Shown here in pieces: positions 8,279 to 17,058 of a stretch of 64,000 bases of DNA (the first letter of the stretch is position 1; each line of letters opens with the position of its first letter). The position numbers were made by a program, and so were the translations under genes. Location of the stretch: contig NZ_SSMX01000026.1 of the NCBI RefSeq assembly GCF_004799515.1, forward strand, positions 310,001 to 374,000, written 5' to 3'. This DNA comes from Phenylobacterium sp. GTDB taxonomy: Bacteria > Pseudomonadota > Alphaproteobacteria > Caulobacterales > Caulobacteraceae. A model generated the notes under the pieces. It was not told the origin of the DNA, searched no databases, and was given only the letters and a program-made list of their open reading frames with translations.

Positions 8279-8872
8279 TCAGGCCAGGACGGCGGCCCCG
8301 GCGGTGCGCCGGCGGGCGCGGAGCAGGGCGCCCAGGCCGCCAAAGCCCATCGCCATCAGCATCCAGGCCTCCGGCTCGGGTACGGAGAAGGTCACGGCGC
8401 CCAGGCCGCCCAGGTTCTGGATGCGGCTGTTGGAGTCGGGGCTGACCATGGAGTTGAACTGTCCGGCGACGTTCAGGTCGAAGTAGCCGCCGAATATCTG
8501 GAACACGGCGAAGACCACCTGGCCGTCCACCACGTCGAAGTCGTTCTGGCTGATGACGATGTTCGGGTCGACCGTCGCGGCCAGCTCGTTGGCATAGTCG
8601 AACAGGCTGAACGGCTTGCCGGGCAGGCCGAGCACGCCCGGGGATACGAAGTCGATCAGCACGTCGCTGGCCTGTTGGTCGAAGCCGTTGGCCTGCAGGC
8701 CGAGGATCGTGCCGGTCACGAAACCCGGCACGATGGTGTCGTCACCGAAGATGGGGCCGTCGCCGACAAGGCTCAGGTCGCTGCTGAAGGTGAAGTTCAG
8801 CGCCTGGGCGGAGGCCGAGGACGCGAGCGCGGCGGCGGCCGCCGCGCCGGCAATCAGGATTTTCCAGTTCAT
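8279..8872 (-). CDS. PEPxxWA-CTERM sorting domain protein
   Basis: This 197-residue exported protein has a signal peptide (about 1-23, ASAQA) and a C-terminal sorting tail: VPEPEAW, a hydrophobic span rich in Met/Gly (GFGGLGALL), then RARRR. This is the PEPxxWA-CTERM pattern processed by an exosortase-type enzyme; no exosortase is visible here. The middle part is strand-rich, Asp/Asn-rich and without a known domain. ATG 8872 is used because GAGGAG lies eight bases upstream; the GTG at 8881 would overlap that site. A regular palindrome array lies about 140-185 bases upstream. Confidence 0.85.
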   Translation of the reverse strand: MNWKILIAGAAAAAALASSASAQALNFTFSSDLSLVGDGPIFGDDTIVPGFVTGTILGLQANGFDQQASDVLIDFVSPGVLGLPGKPFSLFDYANELAATVDPNIVISQNDFDVVDGQVVFAVFQIFGGYFDLNVAGQFNSMVSPDSNSRIQNLGGLGAVTFSVPEPEAWMLMAMGFGGLGALLRARRRTAGAAVLA

Positions 8873-8892
8873 GTCCCGCACTCCTCAAGGCC

Positions 8893-8909
8893 CCCGCGCC
8901 GGACGCGGG
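8893..8909 (-). promoter_or_regulatory. leader hairpin before the ribosome site
   Basis: Perfect 6-bp GC stem (8893-8898 with 8904-8909) and five-base loop, directly upstream of the GAGGAG site of the PEPxxWA-CTERM gene. Confidence 0.35.
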
Positions 8910-9012
8910 TCTGATGGAACGCCGGTATCACATGGCCAAGCTAATCCGGCAAGACCTCATTAAGTAAAAGATAAAGCATACGTCGGGCGTAATTGAGTAT
9001 AGGACCTTCGAT

Positions 9013-9057
9013 CTAGGGCTTTAGACCTAGGACTAAAGTCCTACGACTAAAGTCGTA
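9013..9057. promoter_or_regulatory. array of three palindromes at exact 14-bp spacing
   Basis: Three inverted repeats sit side by side: 9013-9030 (CTAGG arms, CTTTAG core), 9028-9043 (TAGGACT/AGTCCTA) and 9042-9057 (TACGACT/AGTCGTA). Their centres are at 9021.5, 9035.5 and 9049.5. All share a CTTTAG/CTAAAG core. The surrounding 8910-9064 stretch is AT-richer than its neighbours. The array lies between the dioxygenase stop and the PEPxxWA-CTERM gene, both on the minus strand. It could be a multi-site operator for a dimeric regulator or a structured RNA end; the regular spacing favours protein binding. Confidence 0.6.
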
Positions 9058-9064
9058 AGCTCGC

Positions 9065-9913
9065 CTAGCGCGGATGCATGGCCCCGCTCAGGCGCCGCCG
9101 GCCCTCGTGGGTCATCAGCTGCTGGCGGATGCGCATGAAGCGCGGCTGGGCGCCGTGGTTGGGCGCGCCGCAATGGACCAGGGTCGGGTGGCAGACCACC
9201 ATGTCGCCGGGCTCGCCGGTCAGCTCCACCACGCGCACGGGAACGCCGTCGATCTCCGCGCCCGCGCCCATGAAGGCCGCGATCCGGTCCGCCGGCGAGG
9301 GCGCGAGCCCGGTCAGGGCCGCGAGCCAGGGATGCGAGCCCTCGAACAGCTTGCGCCGCGCCCGGCCGTTGGTGTCGCGCACCTCGGCGGCCAGGCCCGC
9401 GTCCTGCCGCGCCAGCAGCCGGTGCGAGCCGGAGAGGATCAGCGTGCCGCCGCCGCGCGGCGCCACCGTCCCGATGAAGCTGACCACGAAGAGGCCGTTC
9501 AGCGCGTCGCGGTGCCAGGCGGTCGGGCTGTCCCAGTGCCAGAGCCCGGTCGGCACGTCCCAGCGCTCCGGCCGCGCGTCCGGCTGCGGGAAGGTCGCCA
9601 GCGTCCGGCCCCAGTCGGCCGGCCGCCGCCACTCGCCCGGGCCGAGCAGGTCATCCATCACGCCCCGCACCCGTGGCGTCAGGATCGCCTGCTGCAGCGG
9701 GCTTGCCTTGGCGCGTTTCAGGTCGCCCGGGATCGGCCGCCAGGTCCCCGGGTCGTCGCGTAGGATCGCGTGCGTCTCGGCGAGCTCCGCCCACCACTCG
9801 TCCTGCATGGCGAGCGCGTCTTCCTGTGCGAACGCGCCGCGCAGGATCAGATAGCCGCCGTCGCGGAAGGTCCGGACCTCGTCCGGGGAAAGCGGGGTGC
9901 AGGTCGCGGGCAA
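9065..9913 (-). CDS. phytanoyl-CoA dioxygenase (PhyH) family protein
   Basis: This 282-residue protein has the Fe(II)/2-oxoglutarate oxygenase pattern. WHRD supplies an HxD metal pair in the middle of the chain, and VCHPTLVHCGAPNHG near the end supplies the distal His. RFMRIRQQ is a likely 2-oxoglutarate-binding Arg region. The family hydroxylates diverse small molecules, so the substrate is unknown. TTG 9913 is chosen because GAGGAG lies six bases upstream; a start at 9991 would add 26 low-complexity residues with no site. Confidence 0.8.
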   Translation of the reverse strand: MPATCTPLSPDEVRTFRDGGYLILRGAFAQEDALAMQDEWWAELAETHAILRDDPGTWRPIPGDLKRAKASPLQQAILTPRVRGVMDDLLGPGEWRRPADWGRTLATFPQPDARPERWDVPTGLWHWDSPTAWHRDALNGLFVVSFIGTVAPRGGGTLILSGSHRLLARQDAGLAAEVRDTNGRARRKLFEGSHPWLAALTGLAPSPADRIAAFMGAGAEIDGVPVRVVELTGEPGDMVVCHPTLVHCGAPNHGAQPRFMRIRQQLMTHEGRRRLSGAMHPR

Positions 9914-10179
9914 GGCCGTCTCCTCAAGAGAACGGCGCCCTGCGGGGGAAATCGCGCCGGGACCCGCAGGCCCAGACGTTCCTTCCACCACAGGGCAGCA
10001 CCCCGCGGCTCACCGCAAGGCGCGGTGAACGATGGCGAAAGCCTGCGGCGCAGGCCCTCCGCCGTCAAGACTGCCGCGGGCTCCACGGGGAATTTTGCGA
10101 TGTCTGGAACAAAACGGCCCATGCGGGGAACGACTGGCTTCTCGAGGGGTTGGGAAGGCCTGATGGGAAAGCCCGGACG

Positions 10180-10362
10180 ATGACCGCCGAGGAATGCCAT
10201 GACCGGGCGCAGCGGTGCGCGGTCAACGCCGACCTCGCGGTGAGCGAGCCGTTGGCGCAGGAGTTCCTGCGGCTGGCCGCCCAATGGAGGGCGATCGGCG
10301 CCCGGTCTATTTTCATAGGCTCGATCGGCGAGGACGCCGAAATCCCAAGCGGCGAAGCTTGA
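10180..10362 (+). CDS. small protein of a conserved short helical type, unknown
   Basis: This 60-residue product reads MTAEECHDRAQRCAVNA and later LAQEFLRLAAQWRAIGAR. The short pattern (MTAEEC..RA..C followed by a helix with an AxQWR motif) recurs as small proteins in alphaproteobacteria, as I recall. No function is known to me. The start is ATG 10180 with a weak GGGAAAG upstream. It sits alone in the gap between the dioxygenase and the sensor kinase, and points toward the kinase. Confidence 0.5.
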   Translation: MTAEECHDRAQRCAVNADLAVSEPLAQEFLRLAAQWRAIGARSIFIGSIGEDAEIPSGEA

Positions 10363-10549
10363 TCTCGCCGCTGACCTGAAGGCCGAGTGGGCCAACAGGC
10401 GCGACAATAGACCACCGGGCCTGGCCGTTTCGTGATAGGCTAGGCTCCAGGGACACCGAAAATCCGGTCCGCGGATTTTGGTGGCCGAAGTCACTGCGCC
10501 GGGAACGACTTTCGCTTCGCGAGTCTCCGGCGGCCGATTGAAGCCAAAG

Positions 10550-11614
10550 ATGGCGACCCCTCCCCCCATCACCGCCGTGGTCGGCGACAATCTGGCCCTG
10601 GCGCTGGTGGCGTCCTCCGACGCCCCGATCCTATTGCTCGACGGCGACCTCCGGGTGGTCGCCGCCAGCCTGTCCTTTTCCCGCGCCTTCCAGGTGACGC
10701 CCGACCGCGCCGCCAATGTCTCCCTGTTCGAACTGGGATCGGGCGAGTGGGAGGTCCCGCAGCTGCGCTCCCTGCTGCGGGCGACACTTGGGGGCGTGGC
10801 GGACATCGACGCCTATGAGATGGACTTGCGCCGCCCCGGCCGCGAACCGCGCCGGCTGGTGCTGACCGCCCATGAGCTGGACTACGGAGACGCCGGGAAC
10901 CGCCGCCTGCTGCTGACGATCTCCGACGTCACCGACGCCAGGCTGGCCGAACGCCTCAAGGACGACCTGCTGCGTGAAAAGGCGATCCTGTTCCAGGAGC
11001 TGCAGCACCGGGTCGCCAACAGCCTGCAGATCATCGCCAGCGTCCTGATGCAAAGCGCCCGGCGCGTGCCGTCGGCCGAGATCAAGAGCCACCTCTACGA
11101 CGCCCACAACCGGGTGATGTCGGTGGCCGCGCTGCAGCACCAGCTCGCGGCGTCCCACACCGGCGACGTGGAGCTGCGCCCCTATTTCACCGAGCTCTGC
11201 GAGAGCATCGGAGCCTCGATGATCCCGGACCGCGAGAAGCTGCGGCTGGAGGTCGAGGCCGACGTGGCCACCGCCACGGCCGACGTCTCCGTCAGCCTGG
11301 GCCTGGTGGTCACCGAGCTGGTGATCAACGCCCTGAAACACGCCTTTCCCGATGGCCGCAGCGGCCGGATCGTGGTCGCCTATGAAGCCGAGGCGGCGGA
11401 CTGGAGGCTCAGCGTCCGCGACGATGGCATCGGCATGCTGACGGGCGATGCGCCCGCCAAGCTGGGTCTGGGCACCAGCATCGTCCAGGCGCTGGCCGCT
11501 CAGCTCGGCGCCGTCGTCGAGGTGGCGGGGACCGATCCGGGGACCCGCATTTCCCTCGTGCGTTCGGCGGACCCGCCGGCCGCCGAAATCGGGAAGTTCT
11601 CGGTGGTTGTCTAG
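10550..11614 (+). CDS. sensor histidine kinase, HisKA_2/HWE type with PAS-like domain
   Basis: This 354-residue cytoplasmic protein has a PAS-like N-terminal part (about 10-128), a coiled linker, and a HisKA_2 dimerisation box with phospho-acceptor His153 in FQELQHRVANSLQIIASVL. A HATPase region follows, with ELVINALKHAFP (N box) and RDDGIGM (G1 box). Kinases of this class often feed single-domain regulators or the PhyR stress pathway; no partner regulator is adjacent. There is no transmembrane span, so the signal is probably cytoplasmic. ATG 10550 is chosen since the conserved part starts there; upstream TTG or GTG codons would add up to 24 residues. Confidence 0.85.
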   Translation: MATPPPITAVVGDNLALALVASSDAPILLLDGDLRVVAASLSFSRAFQVTPDRAANVSLFELGSGEWEVPQLRSLLRATLGGVADIDAYEMDLRRPGREPRRLVLTAHELDYGDAGNRRLLLTISDVTDARLAERLKDDLLREKAILFQELQHRVANSLQIIASVLMQSARRVPSAEIKSHLYDAHNRVMSVAALQHQLAASHTGDVELRPYFTELCESIGASMIPDREKLRLEVEADVATATADVSVSLGLVVTELVINALKHAFPDGRSGRIVVAYEAEAADWRLSVRDDGIGMLTGDAPAKLGLGTSIVQALAAQLGAVVEVAGTDPGTRISLVRSADPPAAEIGKFSVVV

Positions 11615-11665
11615 CTGCGCCGGCCGAAGTGGCCGCGGTCGATCGAAGCTGAAGAGGGCCTGCCC

Positions 11666-11713
11666 ATGAACCGCGATCTCCACCCGTCGACCCGCCTGCG
11701 AGGCGCGCGATGA
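11666..11713 (+). CDS. possible 15-codon leader ORF
   Basis: ATG 11666 follows AGAGGG by seven bases and encodes 15 residues (MNRDLHPSTRLRGAR). Its TGA overlaps the ATG of the next gene (ATGA at 11710-11713). This could couple translation into the downstream small gene. It may also be chance. Confidence 0.2.
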   Translation: MNRDLHPSTRLRGAR

Positions 11714-11898
11714 GCCTGTTCTCCTGGCTGCCCAGCGGCGCGACCGCGGCGGCGATCCGCTCGGAGATCTGGAGCCTGGGCGCGCGTCACCGCGGCGAGC
11801 CGCTGGAGGGCGCGCTGACGGAGCTCAAGGCGTCGGGCCTGAGCGCCGAGCGCGCGCAACTGCTGACCGCCTGCGTGCGCCAGCTGCGCCGCGGCTGA
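11710..11898 (+). CDS. small protein, unknown
   Basis: This 62-residue protein begins MSLFSWLPSGATAAAIRSEIWSLG and is predicted to be helical and basic. It has no signal or strong membrane span and matches no family I recognise. Its own ribosome site is poor, so translation may depend on the short ORF that overlaps its start. It follows the sensor kinase by 95 bases on the same strand and may share its transcript. Confidence 0.45.
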   Translation: MSLFSWLPSGATAAAIRSEIWSLGARHRGEPLEGALTELKASGLSAERAQLLTACVRQLRRG

Positions 11899-11965
11899 CG
11901 CGATCGCTGGCTGCGGCTCCAGCCAGATTAAGTATTAAGCCGTCACATACCTAAGAAACGCCCCG

Positions 11966-11982
11966 ATATACGGTTCGTATAT
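11966..11982. promoter_or_regulatory. palindrome in the promoter region of glycine-zipper paralogue B
   Basis: Perfect 7-bp arms ATATACG/CGTATAT around GTT, in an AT-rich 180-bp intergenic stretch. It looks like an operator; the binding protein is unknown. Confidence 0.45.
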
Positions 11983-11993
11983 GTTTTGACCGT

Positions 11994-12009
11994 TTCCGAA
12001 ATTTCGGAA
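11994..12009. promoter_or_regulatory. 16-bp perfect palindrome in the same promoter region
   Basis: TTCCGAAATTTCGGAA is a perfect 16-bp palindrome without a spacer, 28 bp from the centre of the first palindrome. A TTGACC (11986-11991) directly before it could be a -35 box, putting the palindrome in the promoter spacer. Repressor binding is an inference. Confidence 0.5.
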
Positions 12010-12028
12010 CCATCGAAGTAATTGTGGG

Positions 12029-12063
12029 TTCTCTCTCCCAAGAGAAGGAGTTCGATCCTTTTC
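12029..12063 (+). promoter_or_regulatory. overlapping leader hairpins before the ribosome site
   Basis: Two hairpins share bases 12042-12046: 12029-12034 with 12041-12046 (6 bp), and 12042-12049 with 12056-12063 (8 bp including one G-U). They cannot form together. The second ends right at AGGAG (12064-12068), so the choice of fold could affect ribosome access. Confidence 0.4.
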
Positions 12064-12076
12064 AGGAGACTTCCTT

Positions 12077-12718
12077 ATGCGTAAATATCTTCTGGTCGCC
12101 GGCCTCGCCGTCGCGACCCTGATCCCGTCCTTGGCCATGGCCCAGGAGAGCTGCCAGCAGCGCAGCGAGAACCGCACCGCCGGGACCGTGCTGGGCGCGG
12201 TCGGCGGCGCCCTGCTGGGCAGCGCCGTCGCCGGCCGCCACGACCGGGGCGAGGGCGCGGTGATCGGCGGCGTCGGCGGCGCGGTGGTCGGCTCGAACCT
12301 GTCCAAGGGTCCGCGCGACTGCGCCCACGCCTACGGCTACTACGACAACGACAACCGCTGGCACGACAACGGCGCCGACCGCGCCGTGGCCTACGGCTAC
12401 TACGACCGCTCCGGCGCCTGGATCGACGGCGCGCCGAACGTTGCGGGCTACAGCGCCGACGTGGCCTATCAGGCCCCTGGCCGCGCCATGGACCTCGACA
12501 CCCGGATGAGCCGGATCGAGGACCGCATCCAGCGCGGCCGCGCCGACGGGACCCTGTCGCATCACGAGACCCGCGCGGCGATGGCCACCCTGGGCGACAT
12601 CCGCCGCGACGAGCAGAACCGCCGCCGCGACGGCCGCCTGAACGACCGCGACGAAGCCGCCCTGCAAGGCCGCCTCGACAACCTCTCGACCCAGGTCCGC
12701 ATGGACCGCGCCGGCTAA
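12077..12718 (+). CDS. glycine-zipper envelope protein, paralogue B
   Basis: This 213-residue exported protein has a signal peptide (about 1-22, AMAQ) and a glycine-zipper region (GTVLGAVGGALLGSAVAG and VIGGVGGAVVGSNL). Two AYGYYD repeats and a charged Arg/Asp-rich C terminus with DGRLNDRDEAAL follow. It has the same length as paralogue A (2630-3271) and matches it along its whole length. Its promoter has two palindromes, and its leader has two competing hairpins. A strong terminator follows. An envelope stress or structural role is possible but unproved. Confidence 0.72.
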   Translation: MRKYLLVAGLAVATLIPSLAMAQESCQQRSENRTAGTVLGAVGGALLGSAVAGRHDRGEGAVIGGVGGAVVGSNLSKGPRDCAHAYGYYDNDNRWHDNGADRAVAYGYYDRSGAWIDGAPNVAGYSADVAYQAPGRAMDLDTRMSRIEDRIQRGRADGTLSHHETRAAMATLGDIRRDEQNRRRDGRLNDRDEAALQGRLDNLSTQVRMDRAG

Positions 12719-12757
12719 GGCTGACGCGGGGCCGCTCGCCGGCCCGGATCGCTTCGA

Positions 12758-12787
12758 GGCCCCCGGCTCACGCCGGGGGCCTTTTTT
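12758..12787 (+). terminator. strong intrinsic terminator
   Basis: Perfect 10-bp GC stem (12758-12767 with 12772-12781), TCAC loop, then six T (12782-12787). Ends the glycine-zipper transcript before the recA promoter. Confidence 0.93.
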
Positions 12788-12821
12788 GCATCGGCTTCGC
12801 CGTCCCGTTGGCCATCAACAA

Positions 12822-12836
12822 GAACATCTTGCGAAC
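12822..12836 (-). promoter_or_regulatory. LexA (SOS) box of recA
   Basis: GAAC-N7-GAAC (12822-12825 and 12833-12836) is the reverse complement of GTTC-N7-GTTC, the alphaproteobacterial LexA operator. A third GAAC follows at 12840-12843. It lies about 90 bases upstream of the recA start, where LexA repression of recA is expected. Confidence 0.85.
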
Positions 12837-12924
12837 AGAGAACAAACTGGGTACATCTGAGTCTGCGCCGGGACGCGAATGACCGCCTCGGTTGGCGGAA
12901 TCGTGGGATAGAGGGCCTTGGAAA

Positions 12925-13992
12925 ATGTCGCAGACAGCGTTGAAGCTCGTGGGACGTGAAGACGGTGACAAGCAGCGCGCTCTGGAAGCGGCGCTGAGCC
13001 AGATCGATCGGGCCTTCGGCAAGGGCTCGGTGATGAAGCTGGGCGACAAGGGCAAGATCGTGGAGATCGAAAGCGTCTCCACGGGCTCGCTCGGCCTCGA
13101 CATGGCGCTGGGGATCGGCGGCCTGCCCAAGGGGCGGATCGTCGAGATCTACGGGCCGGAAAGCTCCGGCAAGACGACGCTGGCCCTGCACGTGGTGGCC
13201 GAGGTCCAGAAGGCGGGCGGCACGGCGGCCTTCGTCGACGCCGAACATGCGCTGGACCCGTCCTACGCTCACAAGCTGGGGGTGAACCTGGACGACCTGC
13301 TGGTCTCCCAGCCCGACACCGGCGAGCAGGCGCTGGAGATCACCGACACCCTGGTGCGATCCGGCGCGGTCGACGTGATCGTCATCGACTCGGTGGCGGC
13401 GCTGACGCCCCGGGCCGAGATCGAGGGCGAGATGGGCGACAGCCTGCCGGGCCTGCAGGCGCGGCTGATGAGCCAGGCCCTGCGCAAGCTCACCGCCTCG
13501 ATCTCCAAGACCCAGACCCTGGTGATCTTCATCAACCAGATCCGCATGAAGATCGGGGTGATGTACGGCAGCCCGGAGACCACCACCGGGGGCAATGCGC
13601 TGAAGTTCTACGCCTCGGTGCGCCTGGACATCCGCCGCACCGGCTCGGTGAAGCTGCGCGACGAGATCGTCGGCAACAACGTCCGCGTGAAGGTGGTCAA
13701 GAACAAGGTCGCCCCGCCGTTCCGCGAGGTCGAGTTCGACATCATGTACGGCGAGGGCATCTCCAAGCTGGGCGAGATCATCGATCTGGGCGTCAAGGCC
13801 GGGGTGATCGAGAAGTCCGGCTCCTGGTTCTCCTACTCCAGCCAGCGCATCGGCCAGGGCCGCGACAATGTCCGCGAGTTCCTGAAGACCAACCCCGACA
13901 TCGCGGGCGACATCGAAAAGGCGGTCCGCGGCGCCAAGGCGGTCATCGCTGAGGAACTGCTGGTCGGCGGTCCCGAGCCGGAAGACGAATAG
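12925..13992 (+). CDS. recA: recombinase RecA
   Basis: This 355-residue protein is of normal length for the family. It shows the Walker A loop GPESSGKTT (77-85), the catalytic [11 protein letters not shown] region, [18 protein letters not shown] (the L2 DNA-binding loop and flank) and [14 protein letters not shown]. It forms ATP-dependent filaments on single-stranded DNA, drives homologous recombination and triggers LexA self-cleavage. ATG 12925 starts the conserved N terminus; an upstream start at 12892 would add 11 residues. The LexA box about 90 bases upstream shows SOS control. Confidence 0.98.
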   Translation: MSQTALKLVGREDGDKQRALEAALSQIDRAFGKGSVMKLGDKGKIVEIESVSTGSLGLDMALGIGGLPKGRIVEIYGPESSGKTTLALHVVAEVQKAGGTAAFVDAEHALDPSYAHKLGVNLDDLLVSQPDTGEQALEITDTLVRSGAVDVIVIDSVAALTPRAEIEGEMGDSLPGLQARLMSQALRKLTASISKTQTLVIFINQIRMKIGVMYGSPETTTGGNALKFYASVRLDIRRTGSVKLRDEIVGNNVRVKVVKNKVAPPFREVEFDIMYGEGISKLGEIIDLGVKAGVIEKSGSWFSYSSQRIGQGRDNVREFLKTNPDIAGDIEKAVRGAKAVIAEELLVGGPEPEDE

Positions 13993-14324
13993 GCGCGGAG
14001 CCCCAGCAGGGGTTTCCCCTAGACGGTTTCCCCGTCGGACGCCGCATCCGCGGGCGGGCCTTCCCGCCAACCGGTCCGCCCCGCCGACCCCGCGCGGGCG
14101 CTCGATGAAGGGAAGCTAAGGACGTCCAGGTTCGCCTGGGCGTCCTTTTTCGTCCGCGTTCTGCGTCTCCGTCCGGCCTCCCGGCGCCCTGCGCCGGGCC
14201 GCGTCCGCCGCCGCGGCTTGGGGCCATCCTCTTGCGGTTCCGGCCAGGTTTCGTAAACGGTCGGCCGTCCCCATCTGCGGACGCGGGCGAAAGCCCTTCA
14301 GGTCAAAGAAAAGTTGCGACGACC
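13993..14324. other. non-coding gap between recA and alaS
   Basis: This 332-base stretch holds no convincing gene. Besides the terminator at 14119-14150, it has two small hairpins just after recA: CCCC-AGCA-GGGG at about 14001-14012 and GACGG-N5-CCGTC at about 14022-14036. The promoter of alaS should lie in 14151-14324, but I cannot define it. Confidence 0.6.
14119..14150 (+). terminator. intrinsic terminator after recA
   Basis: 12-bp stem with one G-U pair (14119-14130 with 14135-14146), a stable TTCG tetraloop, and a five-T run (14146-14150). Confidence 0.92.
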
Positions 14325-16997
14325 ATGCCGAGCGTGAACGACATCCGGACCCACTTCCTGGACTATTTCCAGAAGAAGGATCACGCCATCGTCGCCTCGG
14401 CTCCGCTGGTGCCGCAGAACGATCCGACGCTGTTGTTCGTCAACGCCGGCATGGTGCCGTTCAAGAACTACTTCACCGGCGCGGAGACCCCGCCGTTCCC
14501 GCGCGCGGCCTCCTCGCAGAAGTCGGTGCGGGCCGGCGGCAAGCACAATGACCTCGACAACGTCGGCTACACCGCGCGCCATCACACCTTCTTCGAGATG
14601 CTGGGGAACTTCTCCTTCGGCGACTATTTCAAGGAGCGCGCGATCGAGCTGGCCTGGGAGCTCCTGACCAAGGAGTTCGCCCTGCCGGTCGATAAACTGC
14701 TGGTCACCGTCTACGCCGAGGACGACGAGGCCCACGGCCTCTGGAAGCGCATCGCCGGCCTGCCGGACGAGAAGATCATCCGCATCGCCACCGCCGACAA
14801 CTTCTGGTCCATGGGCGACACCGGACCCTGCGGCCCCTGCTCGGAGATCTTCTACGACCACGGCGAACACATCCCCGGCGGCCCGCCTGGCAGCCCGGAC
14901 GAGGATGGCGACCGTTTCGTGGAGATCTGGAACCTGGTCTTCATGCAGTTCGAGCAGCAGGCGACCGGCGACCGCATCAACCTGCCCAAGCCTTCCATCG
15001 ACACCGGCATGGGCCTGGAGCGCATCGCCGCGGTGCTGCAGGGCGTGCACGACAACTACGACATCGACCTCTTCCGCACGATCATCGCCGCCAGCCGCGA
15101 TCTGGTGGGTGGGACGGGCGGCGCTTCGAACGGGCCTTCGCACCGGGTGATCGCCGACCACCTGCGCTCGTCGAGCTTCCTGATCGCCGACGGGGTGACC
15201 CCGTCCAACGAGGGCCGCGGCTATGTGCTGCGCCGGATCATGCGCCGCGCCATGCGCCACGCCCACCTGCTGGGCGCGGCCGATCCCCTGATGCACCGCC
15301 TGGCGCCCACCCTGATCGCCGAGATGGGCGAGGCCTATCCGGAACTGCGCCGCGCCGAGGCGGCCATCGTCGACACCCTGCGCCAGGAGGAAGAGCGCTT
15401 CCGCCGCACGTTGGGCCGCGGCATGAGCCTGCTGGACGAGGCGACTGCCGGCCTGGCGGAGGGCGAGGTGCTGTCCGGCGAGACGGCCTTCAAACTCTAC
15501 GACACCTATGGCTTCCCCCTCGACCTCACCCAGGACGCGGTGCGCGCCAAGGGCCTGACCGTCGACCTGGAGGGCTTCGACGCGGCCATGACGCGGCAAC
15601 GCGAACTGGCGCGCGAGGCCTGGACCGGCTCGGGCCAGGTGGCCGCCGCCGGCGAATGGTTCGCCATCCGCGACCGGCTGGGGCCGACCGAGTTCCTGGG
15701 CTACGACCACGTCGAGGCGACCGGCGAGCTGCTGGCCCTGGTGGAGGGCGGCCGCGAGATCGACGCGGCCCTGGCCGGCGCGAGCGTCCAGGCGGTGTTC
15801 GACCGCACGCCCTTCTACGCCGAGAGCGGCGGCCAGGCCGGCGACCAGGGCGAGGCCGAGTGGCCCATGGAGGGCGGCAAGCTCGGTCGCGCCCGCGTCG
15901 CCGACGTACAGAAGCAGGCCGGCGACCTGTTCGTCCACGAGCTGGAGATCCTCGAAGGCGTGCTGAAGCCCGGCGCGCGCGTGCGCCTGGCGGTGGACGC
16001 CCAGCGCCGGGCCCAGACCCGGGCCAACCATTCGGCCACCCACCTGCTGCACGCGGCCTTGCGCAACGTGCTCGGGCCGCATGTGAGCCAGAAGGGCCAG
16101 ATGGTCGACGGCGAGCGCATCCGCTTCGACTTCAGCCACGGCGCCCCGGTGACGCCGGAGGAGATCGACCGCATCGAGGCCGAGGTGAACGCCGTGGTGC
16201 GCCAGAACCTGCCGGCGGAGACCGAGCTGATGGCGCCCAAGGACGCCATGGCCGCCGGCGCCATGGCCCTGTTCGGCGAGAAGTACGGCGAGACCGTCCG
16301 CGTGCTGACGCTCGGCCAGTCGCTGGCCGGCGACGGCGCCTATTCGGTGGAGCTCTGCGGCGGCACGCATGTGGCGCGAACCGGCGACATCGCCCTCTTC
16401 AAGGTGGTGCAGGAGCAGGGCGTGGCCGCGGGCGTGCGCCGCATCGAGGCCCTGACCGGCGAGAGCGCGCGCCGCTGGCTGCTCGACCAGGCGGCGGTCT
16501 CCAAGGGCCTGGCCGACCAGTTCAAGGTCCCGGTGGCCGAGGTGCCGGTGCGCGTCGCCGCGCTGGAGGCGCAGCGCCGCCAGCTGGAGAAGGAGCTGGG
16601 CGAGGCCAAGCGCCAGCTTGCCATGGGCGGCGGTTCCGGCGGCGGGGCGCTGGCCGGGCCGGAGGAGATCGGCGGGGTCCAGGTGCTGGCCCGGGTCATG
16701 GAGGGCGTCGGCGGCAAAGACCTGCGGCCCATCGCCGAGGAGTTCAAGAAGCAGCTTCCCGACGGGGTCATCGCGCTGGTGGGCTCGGCGGAGGGCAAGG
16801 CCGCGGTCACCGTGGCGGTCACCGGCTCAGCCCAGGCCCGGTTCAACGCCGTCGAGCTGGCCAAGGCGGCGGTGGCGGCCATGGGCGGGCAGGGCGCGGG
16901 CGGGCGTCCCGATTTCGCACAGGGCGGCGCGCCGGACGGCGCCAAGGCGGCCGATGGCCTGGCCGCCGTGAGGGCCGCACTCGCCGGAGAGGGCTAG
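14325..16997 (+). CDS. alaS: alanyl-tRNA synthetase
   Basis: This 890-residue class II synthetase starts with the conserved [16 protein letters not shown] block and has the aminoacylation core ([21 protein letters not shown]). The editing-domain zinc ligands are His569 and His573 (HSATH) and Cys678 with His682 (CGGTH). The C-Ala region (about 740-890) carries the oligomerisation and DHHA1-like part. It charges tRNA-Ala and clears Ser/Gly errors. ATG 14325 begins the conserved domain; an upstream start at 14232 adds 31 unconserved residues. The gene order recA-alaS is common in Proteobacteria. Confidence 0.98.
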   Translation: MPSVNDIRTHFLDYFQKKDHAIVASAPLVPQNDPTLLFVNAGMVPFKNYFTGAETPPFPRAASSQKSVRAGGKHNDLDNVGYTARHHTFFEMLGNFSFGDYFKERAIELAWELLTKEFALPVDKLLVTVYAEDDEAHGLWKRIAGLPDEKIIRIATADNFWSMGDTGPCGPCSEIFYDHGEHIPGGPPGSPDEDGDRFVEIWNLVFMQFEQQATGDRINLPKPSIDTGMGLERIAAVLQGVHDNYDIDLFRTIIAASRDLVGGTGGASNGPSHRVIADHLRSSSFLIADGVTPSNEGRGYVLRRIMRRAMRHAHLLGAADPLMHRLAPTLIAEMGEAYPELRRAEAAIVDTLRQEEERFRRTLGRGMSLLDEATAGLAEGEVLSGETAFKLYDTYGFPLDLTQDAVRAKGLTVDLEGFDAAMTRQRELAREAWTGSGQVAAAGEWFAIRDRLGPTEFLGYDHVEATGELLALVEGGREIDAALAGASVQAVFDRTPFYAESGGQAGDQGEAEWPMEGGKLGRARVADVQKQAGDLFVHELEILEGVLKPGARVRLAVDAQRRAQTRANHSATHLLHAALRNVLGPHVSQKGQMVDGERIRFDFSHGAPVTPEEIDRIEAEVNAVVRQNLPAETELMAPKDAMAAGAMALFGEKYGETVRVLTLGQSLAGDGAYSVELCGGTHVARTGDIALFKVVQEQGVAAGVRRIEALTGESARRWLLDQAAVSKGLADQFKVPVAEVPVRVAALEAQRRQLEKELGEAKRQLAMGGGSGGGALAGPEEIGGVQVLARVMEGVGGKDLRPIAEEFKKQLPDGVIALVGSAEGKAAVTVAVTGSAQARFNAVELAKAAVAAMGGQGAGGRPDFAQGGAPDGAKAADGLAAVRAALAGEG

Positions 16998-17058
16998 TAT
17001 GTAAGAAATATTACAACCCTCAGGGGCATTCGGTTGGCGCCCGATATGCAGACGTTAT

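Noticed and set aside
10100-10140. GGAAC pairs that resemble the -35 box of stress-type ECF promoters before the sensor kinase region
   Set aside because: No CGTT box lies at the required distance, so an EcfG-type promoter is not supported.
12042-12063. T-arm-like stem with GTTCGA loop
   Set aside because: No acceptor, D or anticodon arms can be built around it, so it is a leader hairpin and not a tRNA.
13943-14227. Open frame on the minus strand between recA and alaS
   Set aside because: It crosses a strong terminator, has no ribosome site, and its Arg-rich product has no family resemblance.
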